Part shown: positions 1-8,500 of the stretch, piece by piece
How the letters are laid out: every line of letters starts with the position of its first letter
How positions within the stretch are numbered: position 1 is the first letter of the stretch
Assembly: GCA_030643145.1 (NCBI GenBank)
Contig: DAOWMJ010000055.1
Span: 1 to 10,186 of the forward strand
Source of the DNA: Candidatus Latescibacterota bacterium
GTDB taxonomy: Bacteria; Krumholzibacteriota; Krumholzibacteriia; Krumholzibacteriales; WJIX01
Direction: 5' to 3'
DNA length: 10,186 nucleotides
Program-made: the position numbers and the translations under genes
The notes under the pieces: generated by a model
Database searches by the model: none
The model's input: only the letters and a program-made list of their open reading frames with translations
Told to the model about the DNA's origin: nothing

Positions 1-37
1 CAGATGCGTTTCAATATTGCGGGAGTTTGCTAGTTGA
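1..37 (+). CDS. 3' end of an upstream gene (partial, frame uncertain)
   Basis: The window probably opens inside the tail of another + strand gene, because the Shine-Dalgarno site of the next gene lies here with no visible intergenic spacer. Two frames are open from the edge. One ends at a TAG at 31-33 (last residues NIAGVC). The other ends at a TGA at 35-37, overlapping the next TTG start in a TTGA arrangement typical of translational coupling. Ten or eleven codons are too few to identify a product or choose the frame. Confidence 0.3.
   Translation, partial: RCVSILREFAS
21..25 (+). promoter_or_regulatory. Shine-Dalgarno site for the TTG start at 34
   Basis: GGGAG lies 8 bases before the TTG at 34 and supports this non-ATG start. 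There is no in-frame ATG near the beginning of the gene, and an in-frame TAG sits directly before the TTG. Confidence 0.55.
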
Positions 38-441
38 CTGTTTTTACACATTTTGCCGCCGGAGCTTTAATCGGTTATTTTTCACCGGGAGTGGTAAGCG
101 CATCTCTTTTTGGGCTGGCAAGTCACGTAGTGCTAGATGTAATACCTCATTATGATTTTGAAAGTGTAAAATTGGAGATATTTTTGGGAGTTCTAGTTCT
201 GCTGATTTTAGTTGTAACAAGGAGTTGTTCGTTGACTATCTGTCTGGGTGGAGCCTTTGCCGTTCTTCCGGATCTGGAAAATCTCTTATGGAAGATAGGG
301 AAGTTAAGAGAGGATCAGAAAATATTTCCGGGGCATACCGGGATTATTCCTCACGGAAGAAAGACCGGCAGGAAGAGTATTCTGATTCAAGTAGTGTTTG
401 TGATAGCTGTGATCACTTATTTGATATGGAGCGTCGGATGA
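34..441 (+). CDS. Small polytopic membrane protein with His/Asp motifs
   Basis: This 135-residue protein is mostly hydrophobic, with likely membrane segments near residues 8-34, 46-62, 66-84 and 114-133. It carries His6, a cluster His31-x3-Asp35-x2-Pro-His39-x-Asp41, an LPD motif at 78-80, and His101 and His107 in a loop. This arrangement resembles small inner-membrane proteins annotated as YdjM-like or putative metal-dependent hydrolases, where such residues could bind a metal. That assignment is by pattern only and no activity is shown. The start is TTG with a GGGAG site 8 bases upstream. The stop overlaps the porU-like start in an ATGA arrangement, so the two genes are probably co-translated. 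A role in secretion is possible but rests on position alone. Confidence 0.72.
   Translation: MTVFTHFAAGALIGYFSPGVVSASLFGLASHVVLDVIPHYDFESVKLEIFLGVLVLLILVVTRSCSLTICLGGAFAVLPDLENLLWKIGKLREDQKIFPGHTGIIPHGRKTGRKSILIQVVFVIAVITYLIWSVG
428..431 (+). promoter_or_regulatory. Shine-Dalgarno site deciding the porU-like start
   Basis: GGAG lies 6 bases before the ATG at 438, inside the end of the preceding gene. An in-frame ATG at 426 has no such site, and the open frame back to 225 only shadows the preceding gene. The 438 start also gives a clean signal peptide. Confidence 0.5.
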
Positions 442-3400
442 AGAAAATTGTTGTAATTCTCTGGCTGTTCGCGTTGATTTTTCCCGCTTTGACACATAGC
501 GCGACTATCAGTGTTCTGGATTATGATAATTCCGGGGTAACGGTGGAAGTGATAATCGATACTCTTCTTATAAATCCACCCGACCGGGATGCTGACGGCA
601 AACGAAACGAAATCAGGATTCCTGGATTTGAAGTGGCGAGGTATGAAGGCCAGCCTGTTCTCCCCGTCCACAGATATCTTTTTGAGGTAACTTCCGTAAA
701 GGGAGTCAGTGTGAGCGTTATTGAAAATAACAGGAGGGTTTTGGATGGTGTTGACCCCGTCATTTTCCATAATGCAAAGATTCAAGAGCAGGGTAGAAAA
801 GAGAAACTCTCCGGTTTCGGGAAAAAGGGAAATGTCAATAATTTTGTAACCTTAGCAGGGGTGGGACTTTTCAGGAAGGCGCCAATTGCCCTTGTTGATA
901 TTCGCCCTGTAATTTTCGATAAAGATAAAGGGATACTTGTCTATGCTTCCAGGATTGTTTTTCGCCTGACATTTCCTCCGGCGGCGGTTTCATCCGGGAG
1001 AGATCACTTCAGCATTCCCCGGGACCGCTTTATTGTAAACGCCGGGCAGGCAAAAAAATGGAGAACGGAGGCACGAGCTATTCAAAAAAACGGGCTATCC
1101 TCTTTTGAATTCGATCTTGCCGATACCTGGGTCAAGATTAGAGTTGAGGATCCGGGCATCTACCAGATAACCTACAGTGATTTGTTTAATCGAGGCGTAA
1201 ATCCAGCAAATATTGACCCATCAAATATCCGGATATTTTCAAACATGGCATATTCAGAATCATCCCGACCCTTTCAGCAGCCTGAAAATATCAATTTAGG
1301 CGGTAGTTTCGAGGCGGATTATCAGATGGCTGAACACGCCATACAATTTATCGGTAATCAGTCGGGAAGTTTTGACCCGGGAGAATCTGTGTTATTTTAC
1401 GGTGTTGGAGTAGAAGGATGGTCAGATTATCTTGACCCTGAAGCGGATAGATGGAAAACATATGATAATATCTATGAAACACGCAATGTTTATTGGATGG
1501 CGTGGGGCAGCGCTTTTGCTGGTAATTCAAAGAGAATGGAACCGGACGATGTTACTCCGTCCCTTCATGACCCACCAGATCTGCAATTTGATACCTACGA
1601 AAAACGATTGCATATAGAAGAAGACAAAGAATATGCTCCCTACTTTTCTTATGACAGGTGGTGCTGGAGGAATCTGGCTGCTAACATATCCGGTTCATAT
1701 ACCGATTATTTTACTGTTACTGATATAGCTGATACAGATTGCAGAGTACGGACCATAGGGATGGTCCAATCGAGAACATATGCGGTTGATTGTTATCTTA
1801 ATACGGAAATGATCGGAAGCCTTACTTGGAAAAATACTTCATTGTTTCCTCCTGATACGTTACTTGCTAACGCTTCTTCGCTGGAGAACGGCAGTAACAC
1901 CTTCAGATACCAGAAAACGGATATTGGATTTGACATGAATATTTACTGGTATGAAATATTCTTTGACCGTTATCTAAAACCTGATTATTTAAGTAAATCT
2001 CTTGATTTCTTTGCTCCTGAAACCACCTCAACAGCAAGATTCATACTTAGTGAGTTTCCAGCTGAAAAGGTTTTTCTTTTTGATATTTCTGAATATTATA
2101 ACCCTGTTATTTTGAATGGAGCGTATCAGAGCGCTGATACGATAATTTTTGACGATGATTTCTCTCCCGATTCAAATCACTATTATGCTGTTTCACAATC
2201 GGGTTTAAGAAAAGCGACTATTGAATATATCAGAAGTATCCCCTCATTACGGAATGAGATTTTATCTCCCGTCATGCTAGTTATTTATAATAACCTTTTT
2301 AGCCAATCCGCCCAGAACTTTGCGAATTACAGATCAGCCCATTTCCCGGACCCCGGGTCGGGATATGTTAAAAATGTTGATATAGAAGATGTTTATAATA
2401 ACTTTTCGGGAGGGCTTAAGGATCCAATCGCGATCAGGAATTATTTAAGATTCCTTTACGACAATTACTCGGAAGGTGGAGAACCTGTTATTGAATATGT
2501 TTTTCTGATCGGCAAGGGGAATTACGACCCAAAGGATATTATGGGGAGAGGCGAAGATTATATACCCTATTATTTTGAAGTTAGTATGGAGTCTGATGAT
2601 TTTCTGGTAAAACTTGATGACGGTTTTGATATATTGGTTGATTTGGCAATTGGCAGGTTGCCGGTTCTCGAAATAACTGAGGCAAACGGGTTTGTGGAAA
2701 AGTTGATTGGTTATGAAGAAGAAGGTAATCTTGGTTCCTGGAGAGACAAGGTTGTATTCGTGGCTGATGATGAGCATTCGAGTGGTAGTGACACAGACAT
2801 CGCTCATATAAGGGATACAGAGGAGTTGAGCACTAATTTGTCAATTAGGCAGGATTATCTGGATATCAACGAAATTTATCTTCATGATTACCCAACAGTA
2901 AATTCTCTAAAGCCGGGCGCAAAAGCTGATCTTATGGCCGAATGGAATGAGGGGGCTTTGGTAGTGAACTACTTAGGCCATGGTTCCCCTGTGCAGCTTG
3001 CCGATGAACTTGTAATGATAAAGGCCGATATATATTCACTTACAAATGGAAATAGATTACCTCTATTCCTCGCTTTTTCATGTTCGGTGGGAGATCTGGA
3101 TCAAATTTTTACTACAAGCCTGGCCCATGAAGTTGTTTTGGTTGAGGGGAAGGGGGCAATTGCCTCGATAGCGGCGGTTGTTTCCAGTTATGGGAACCCG
3201 AATAGAGACCTTGATTCCTATTTGCTGGATAATCTCTTTCCATCTGAAATTGCTTCGGGAACCGAACCTGTAGGAAGGGCCTTTCTTTTTGCTAAAATGA
3301 CTGAAATTAGTGATGAATGGAACAACAAACGGTATGCGTTAATAGGTGATCCCTCTATGAAATTAATGTTACCGGACTTTAAGGTTGAACATGTGATTGA

Positions 3401-4382
3401 TGCTATTGACACTCTTTATACCGGACGAATGTACAATTTAAGAGGGTCGGTAATGGTGGATAATGAGGTACATTCCGGTTTTAATGGAAGCGTGGATGTA
3501 GTTATTCGGGAAGCAAAGAGGGAATACAACGTTCTGGGGGTTGACTATGACCATCATGGCTCTGTTCTGTTCAGGGGAACGGCTGATGTATCTATGGGGG
3601 AATTCAGCACTGAGTTTGTCGTTCCTTTGAGATGTCATTTTGGAAACGGGGCAAAAATAAGGAGTTACGTAACTTCCGATTATTACGATGGGGCGGGGTG
3701 CTATGACGCGTCTGTTATTATAAAGGGAGATTCCATTATGGAGAATGACGGGCCTCCACAAATTAATATGTATTTTGAAAATAATGCCACCAAGGTTAAG
3801 AAGGGTTCGAAATTGCTGGTTGAAATAAAAGATGAGAATGGTATAGCCATAATCGGAATGGATCCTCAAAATTCGATCTTTCTGGAGTTTGATGAAAGTG
3901 GTTATCCGATATATGTAACTGATTATTTTGAATACGATTATGGGTCTTTTACAAGCGGAATAGTAGAATATCCTCTTCATTCTGAATTCGAACGCGGAAG
4001 TCATCGTGTTGTCGCGAGAGTGTTTGATAATCTGGGGGAGATGTCGAGGGATACTCTCGATTTCGATATTGTGGAAGAAGGTATTTACAGAATAAGTGAT
4101 ATTTTTAATTTCCCCAATCCATTTAGTGAAAACACAAATTTTGTTTTTCAGCTAAGTGGTGGAGCAAAAATTCACCTGAGGGTGTTTACAGTTTCAGGTG
4201 TTGAAATATGGGGTAAAGAAAATGTATGTATGGAGGGGTTTAACAGTATTTACTGGGATGGGAAAGACCACTCCGGAAACAGGATTGGTAACGGCACATA
4301 TTTATACATGCTGGATGCTGAATTTTACGATTCGTTCAACCGCAGTGAGACTGCGGAAGGAAAGGTGATATTAATGCGCTGA
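438..4382 (+). CDS. porU: PorU-like C25 (gingipain-family) peptidase, T9SS C-terminal signal peptidase/sortase
   Basis: In Bacteroidota, PorU is an outer-membrane-attached cysteine peptidase that removes the C-terminal domain of T9SS substrates and links them to surface lipopolysaccharide. This 1314-residue protein has a signal peptide (about 1-22), then a region with a GQPVLPV motif resembling the C25 propeptide. From about residue 229 comes the PorU-type N-terminal module (VKIRVEDPGIYQITY, later FDPGESVLFYG). The C25 catalytic domain spans about 610-975. His848 (in YLGHGSP) and Cys882 (in FSCSVGD) are the expected dyad, 34 residues apart, close to the spacing in gingipains. Ig-like PorU modules follow (NDGPPQINMY, SGIVEYPL, GSHRVVARVFD). 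The protein ends in a FlgD-like/type A sorting-like domain at about 1222-1314, with FPNPF at 1225-1229. The start at 438 overlaps the previous stop, and a PorV-family gene follows. The length is at the long end for PorU. Biochemical specificity is inferred. Confidence 0.92.
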   Translation: MKKIVVILWLFALIFPALTHSATISVLDYDNSGVTVEVIIDTLLINPPDRDADGKRNEIRIPGFEVARYEGQPVLPVHRYLFEVTSVKGVSVSVIENNRRVLDGVDPVIFHNAKIQEQGRKEKLSGFGKKGNVNNFVTLAGVGLFRKAPIALVDIRPVIFDKDKGILVYASRIVFRLTFPPAAVSSGRDHFSIPRDRFIVNAGQAKKWRTEARAIQKNGLSSFEFDLADTWVKIRVEDPGIYQITYSDLFNRGVNPANIDPSNIRIFSNMAYSESSRPFQQPENINLGGSFEADYQMAEHAIQFIGNQSGSFDPGESVLFYGVGVEGWSDYLDPEADRWKTYDNIYETRNVYWMAWGSAFAGNSKRMEPDDVTPSLHDPPDLQFDTYEKRLHIEEDKEYAPYFSYDRWCWRNLAANISGSYTDYFTVTDIADTDCRVRTIGMVQSRTYAVDCYLNTEMIGSLTWKNTSLFPPDTLLANASSLENGSNTFRYQKTDIGFDMNIYWYEIFFDRYLKPDYLSKSLDFFAPETTSTARFILSEFPAEKVFLFDISEYYNPVILNGAYQSADTIIFDDDFSPDSNHYYAVSQSGLRKATIEYIRSIPSLRNEILSPVMLVIYNNLFSQSAQNFANYRSAHFPDPGSGYVKNVDIEDVYNNFSGGLKDPIAIRNYLRFLYDNYSEGGEPVIEYVFLIGKGNYDPKDIMGRGEDYIPYYFEVSMESDDFLVKLDDGFDILVDLAIGRLPVLEITEANGFVEKLIGYEEEGNLGSWRDKVVFVADDEHSSGSDTDIAHIRDTEELSTNLSIRQDYLDINEIYLHDYPTVNSLKPGAKADLMAEWNEGALVVNYLGHGSPVQLADELVMIKADIYSLTNGNRLPLFLAFSCSVGDLDQIFTTSLAHEVVLVEGKGAIASIAAVVSSYGNPNRDLDSYLLDNLFPSEIASGTEPVGRAFLFAKMTEISDEWNNKRYALIGDPSMKLMLPDFKVEHVIDAIDTLYTGRMYNLRGSVMVDNEVHSGFNGSVDVVIREAKREYNVLGVDYDHHGSVLFRGTADVSMGEFSTEFVVPLRCHFGNGAKIRSYVTSDYYDGAGCYDASVIIKGDSIMENDGPPQINMYFENNATKVKKGSKLLVEIKDENGIAIIGMDPQNSIFLEFDESGYPIYVTDYFEYDYGSFTSGIVEYPLHSEFERGSHRVVARVFDNLGEMSRDTLDFDIVEEGIYRISDIFNFPNPFSENTNFVFQLSGGAKIHLRVFTVSGVEIWGKENVCMEGFNSIYWDGKDHSGNRIGNGTYLYMLDAEFYDSFNRSETAEGKVILMR

Positions 4383-4442
4383 TTAGCAAGCGAGAGAAGT
4401 GCACCCTGGAATAAATCAGCAGTAAAGTTATTACTAAAATAC

Positions 4443-4472
4443 TTGACCATGGAAGGTTTTAATTATTATTTT
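4443..4472 (+). promoter_or_regulatory. Possible promoter for the porV operon
   Basis: The 116-base gap between porU and porV is the only sizeable spacer in the window. It holds TTGACC at 4443-4448 as a -35-like element, followed by an AT-rich stretch with TATTAT at 4464-4469 (15-base spacer) or TATTTT at 4467-4472 (18-base spacer). Neither spacing is ideal and the sigma-factor consensus of this organism is unknown. A second transcript start for porV and the genes after it is plausible but unproven. Confidence 0.3.
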
Positions 4473-4485
4473 AAGCACGTATCAG

Positions 4486-4493
4486 AGAGAGGA
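4486..4493 (+). promoter_or_regulatory. Shine-Dalgarno site for porV
   Basis: AGAGAGGA precedes tandem ATG codons at 4499 and 4502, with 5 and 8 bases of spacing. Either could be the start, and the difference is one Met before the signal peptide. Confidence 0.5.
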
Positions 4494-4498
4494 AATAA

Positions 4499-5572
4499 AT
4501 GATGAGAAAAATTTTTGTTATTGGATTGGTTAGTCTTGTTCTTGCAGTTTCTTTTGCGGCGGATTCCACGGCTCAGGGTATCTCCGGTGCTTACTGTTTA
4601 AAGATTCCGCCTGGAGCGAGGGCTAATGGTATGGGGCAGAGCTATGTTGCTTTGACCGATGACGCTTTAAGTTTATGGTGGAATCCGGCTGGTATGTCAA
4701 TGGTTGAAGGGTCAGCTGTTGATCTTATGCATTCTCAGCTCGTCCCTGGTCTGGCTTCCGATGTCTTCTTTGAATATATAGGCGGGGTTCGTAACATCGG
4801 CGGCGGTATTACTATCGGCGCGGCCATACAATATTTGACATATGGAGAATGGGAAGCAACGAATACGAGTGGTGATGTGTTGGGTATCGCGAGTTCATAT
4901 GAAGTGTCTCCAGTAATAGGCGGATCAGTTAAATTAATGGATAATTTGAGTATAGGTATGAACTTTAAATTTGTCTATATCAGCCTCGCTCCCGCGTGGG
5001 CCGCCCCGGAGGGGAAAGAGGGAAAAGGGCATTCCGTGGCTGTGGATCTGGGTGGAATATGGAGAACACCGGAGTTTGATATCCTAGGCCTATTTGATTT
5101 TGTAGAGATTCCCTTCTTTGATATTCCCTGGTTTGATGGTATCCCCGGAATTGAACTCCCTGAATATAATGTAAGAAGACTTAGTCTCGCAATGTGTCTG
5201 TCTAATTTCGGGCCTTCAGTTACATATGTGGATAGTGATCAGGCGGCGCCCCTTCCGCGTACTGTAAGAGCTGGATTTTCCTATACCCCCTACTTTGACG
5301 AACTTGTTGAACTTAGATTTGTGGGAGATATTGAAAGAGAACTTATTATAGTGGATGTTTCCAATATTTATCATGTGGGCTCCGAGTTCGTTTACGCAAA
5401 TCTTTTCGCGATAAGAGCCGGCTATGTTTATGACGATGATGGCGCTATAAAGGCCCCGACGTATGGGTTGGGTTTTATATTTAACGATCGCATCAGAATA
5501 GACTACGCGAGTGTACCTCAAAGTATTGAGCTGGGTCGTGTTCACCGCTGGTCGCTTGGAGTGTCATTTTAA
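4499..5572 (+). CDS. porV: PorV/PorQ-family outer-membrane beta-barrel, T9SS shuttle protein
   Basis: PorV is an outer-membrane barrel that binds the C-terminal domain of substrates leaving the T9SS translocon and carries them to PorU. This 357-residue protein begins with a signal peptide, probably cleaved after Ala25 (STA-QG). The mature N-terminus has the family signature: PPGARANGMG at 37-46, then TDDA at 53-56 and NPAG at 62-65. The rest alternates polar and hydrophobic residues with Gly and aromatic positions as in beta-strands, and the chain ends in SLGVSF with a terminal Phe typical of outer-membrane barrels. A loop near residues 195-220 is rich in Phe, Asp, Ile and Pro. The length is slightly below that of Bacteroidota PorV. 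PorQ and related UPF0164-type barrels share the signature, but the position directly after a porU-like gene, the same order as in Porphyromonas, favours PorV. The next gene starts 28 bases downstream. Confidence 0.88.
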   Translation: MMRKIFVIGLVSLVLAVSFAADSTAQGISGAYCLKIPPGARANGMGQSYVALTDDALSLWWNPAGMSMVEGSAVDLMHSQLVPGLASDVFFEYIGGVRNIGGGITIGAAIQYLTYGEWEATNTSGDVLGIASSYEVSPVIGGSVKLMDNLSIGMNFKFVYISLAPAWAAPEGKEGKGHSVAVDLGGIWRTPEFDILGLFDFVEIPFFDIPWFDGIPGIELPEYNVRRLSLAMCLSNFGPSVTYVDSDQAAPLPRTVRAGFSYTPYFDELVELRFVGDIERELIIVDVSNIYHVGSEFVYANLFAIRAGYVYDDDGAIKAPTYGLGFIFNDRIRIDYASVPQSIELGRVHRWSLGVSF

Positions 5573-5585
5573 TTCCCCTTTAGGA

Positions 5586-5593
5586 GAGGTGAT
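5586..5593 (+). promoter_or_regulatory. Strong Shine-Dalgarno site for the M6 protease TTG start
   Basis: GAGGTGAT, an extended match to the anti-Shine-Dalgarno sequence, lies 6 bases before the TTG at 5600. It fixes that non-ATG codon as the start, and a signal peptide follows at once. Confidence 0.7.
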
Positions 5594-5599
5594 ATCTGA

Positions 5600-8500
5600 T
5601 TGAGTAGAATTTTGTGTAAAAAGCTGTTTGCGTTGTTGTTTGTTCTTATTTTCTTTCCCAATTCACTGTTGGGGAACGATCCCGATGGCGTTTCTGTCCC
5701 TGTGTTGAAGAAAATTGACTCACAAACTTACATTATCACAAAACGGATTCAGGGTGTGCAGACACCTGAAGTGGGGCGAAGAAGGAAATTTAATTTCGAC
5801 ACTCCCTCGGGAAGGGGTTTTTCAAGAGAACGTCAGCTCCGGCCCCTGCTTGGTTCAGCGGATCCGGTTGAGGGTACATGGCATGTAGCGGTAATACGTA
5901 TAGGGTTTCTATCAGACAGGGATTACGGACTTTCGAGCATATCAACCGGAGGCGAGTTTCAGCTTCAGCCCGATTCTACAGTTATTATTGATCCTCCTCC
6001 TCATAACAGAGCATATTTCAATGCGCATATGGAGGGGTTGAAGAATTACTATAGTTTTCAGTCGTGCGGAAAGGTCGATATCACATGGGAAATATTTCCC
6101 GCGGAGGAAAATTCGAGTTACAAACTTAGCGATATCGCGGATTACGGTCCCGGCGAATATGGGGGCTGGACTCTCGAAATGCTGGTTAACTTTCTGCGGA
6201 AGGCTGTTGAAGAAGCGGATGCTGATGTGAACTTCGCGGAATTTGACGCTATAGTGCTGGTTCACGCAGGCGCCGGTCTGCAGAGTGATGTCAACAATGA
6301 CACCCCAAATGACATTCCATCCTTTTTTGCTTCACTTGGGTCAGATGATCGAATTATGGTCGATGGAGGCGCGACAGTGGTTGCCGAGTGTTCAGTGGTT
6401 CCGGAAACTGATGTTCAGGATGGTTATAACGGCGGGATTGCCGCGGTTCTGGCCCATGAGTTCGGTCATCAGCTCGGGCTGCCCGATCTTTACAATACAC
6501 TTACCGGCGGTCCATCGATAGGCGTTTGGGACAATATGGACAGCGGCGGACAGATGAGCGCCTATATTGAGGATGAAGATGGCCAGTGGGATGTAATTAC
6601 CGGAGCAATTCCAGGGGGATTATGCGCCTGGTCAAGATATTTTCTTGGATGGGCGGATGTCGATACAGTTGAGACATTTAATGATTTAATCTCTTTAAGA
6701 GCTGTAGAGAATTGCCCCGCCGAAATAATCAGGGTGGATATTTCCAATGATGAATATTTTCTTATTGAGAATCGTTGTGGTGAAATTAATGGGCTGCCCA
6801 GCGGGTTTGTGATAGATAGCCTGACATCTGTAATTATCGGGGTTGGCGATGATCTTGGCCCCGGAGGGTGGGAATTAACCAATGGATACGATATTCTTCT
6901 TCCCACAGATTCTGAATATATTTCTACAGACGCGGGTCCCGGACTCTTGATATGGCATATCGATGAAAGATTGATTGCCGAGAGATGGAATGAAAATATT
7001 ATAAATACCGGTGATGTTTTTGGAGTAAGGCTTATGGAGGCTAATGGATTTTTTGACCTGGGGGATCCGAGTTCATGGTATGGGATTGGTTGGTACGACG
7101 ACGCATATTATGAAGGAAACAACACACTCTTCTCCGATCCATTTGCCTGGAGTAATCTGAATGTTCCATCTGGAGTGAGGGTGGAGAATGTATCCAAGAG
7201 AGACACACTCATGACATTCGGAGCCGGCGCGCGCTCTCTCAGAGCCAGCAGCGCAATAGCCGCAGATACAAAGTTGCCTCACGCGTGTATGGTTTCGCTC
7301 GGTGAACCGCTTGGGGCGATCGTTGTTGATATTCTCGGTAGGGGATGGCTGGCGGGTGAGGCGGTTTCCCTCTTTTCGCTTGGTTCTGCTCCAGTCACAC
7401 CGATCGCTTTTGCGGATAGTTTTTCAAATGGAGAAGATGCCGTAATAATAGCAGATCAGAGCGGAGCGGTTCACGCCTTCTCCACACAGAGCTGGAATGA
7501 ATTTGCCGGCTGGCCGGTTGTGATGGATGGAATAAGCGCTCATCCAATAGTCCTGGAAAGGGAGGAGGGGGTGTTTATTGCCGTCGCGGATACATCAGGG
7601 GATATCTATATATATAATAACTCGGGGGAAGTAAGTTACAGCGTGGAATTGCCCGATGGAGAACGAAATATCGCTAATATAGCAGCTTCCTGCGATCAGA
7701 ATAGTTATGCAAACGAGCTGATTTACTTAGGTGGGGATAACATTTCCGGATCAGATGCTACCCTGTGGTGGTGGGATTTTGAATTGGACAGCGTCGATTC
7801 TTTGTCTCTTTCACTGTCAGTTGGATTTTTGAAGGGTGACGCGGCATTACTTGCCGGTAATATTCTCCCGGATACTGAGGAAATAGAAGTATACATTGCC
7901 CAAATGTCGAGGGGACAGATTATGCTCTGTTCCAAGAGAGGTATTGTGTTTCAGAGACAGATAGATAAAAGCATTAAGAGTATACCCGCGCTTGCTGATA
8001 TTAACGGGGACGCGTTTCTTGATATAATCTACACAGACGGGGACGCCATCTATGTAGCCGGTCCATCCGGCGGTAATCTTATGGGATGGCCCCGTCAGAT
8101 TAATGATATGCATATAACCGCGCTGAAAGAAAAGATTATATCCTCGGTCTCTGTCGCGGCTGTCTCAAATGAAACCTATGTTATTGCTGTAACCGGGAAT
8201 GGTTTGCTCTATACCCTCGATCATAGAGGAGAGTTTGCAGACGGCCAATATCCTATCAGGATAGCTACTTCCATTGTTCAGCCTGTTGAATTAACTGCGG
8301 GAGATGACAGCGAAGGGCTTATCGCCTATGTTGATATACTTGAAAATGGAGAAGGGGATTACTATTCCAAGAGACCTGAGGAGACCGCTATTGAGTGGCG
8401 TGTGGGGCCGTTTACCATAGATGATATTCCGGGTTCCTGGTCGGCTCTCTTTGGAAACCGCCGCAGGACATCCTTTGCTCATCTGCCGGAGAGTTGGGAT

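Noticed and set aside
225..437. In-frame N-terminal extension of the porU-like gene back to position 225.
   Set aside because: It overlaps the coding region of the preceding membrane protein, has no Shine-Dalgarno site, and would bury the signal peptide that begins at 438.
2445..2807. 120-codon open frame on the - strand.
   Set aside because: It is antisense to the conserved C25 catalytic domain and its translation shows no domain.
3438..4004. 188-codon open frame on the - strand.
   Set aside because: It lies wholly within the conserved Ig-like part of the porU-like gene, has no recognisable domain, and is explained as an antisense shadow.
4378..4420. Perfect 7-base inverted repeat GCTGATT / AATCAGC spanning the porU stop codon, considered as a terminator.
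   Set aside because: The loop is 29 bases and no T-run follows, so it does not look like an intrinsic terminator and could arise by chance. A nearby AGTAA/TTACT stem is too short and AT-only.
5582..5586. AGGAG as the Shine-Dalgarno core for the M6 protease.
   Set aside because: It is 13 bases from the TTG, which is too far. The overlapping GAGGTGAT at 5586-5593 has better spacing and a longer match.
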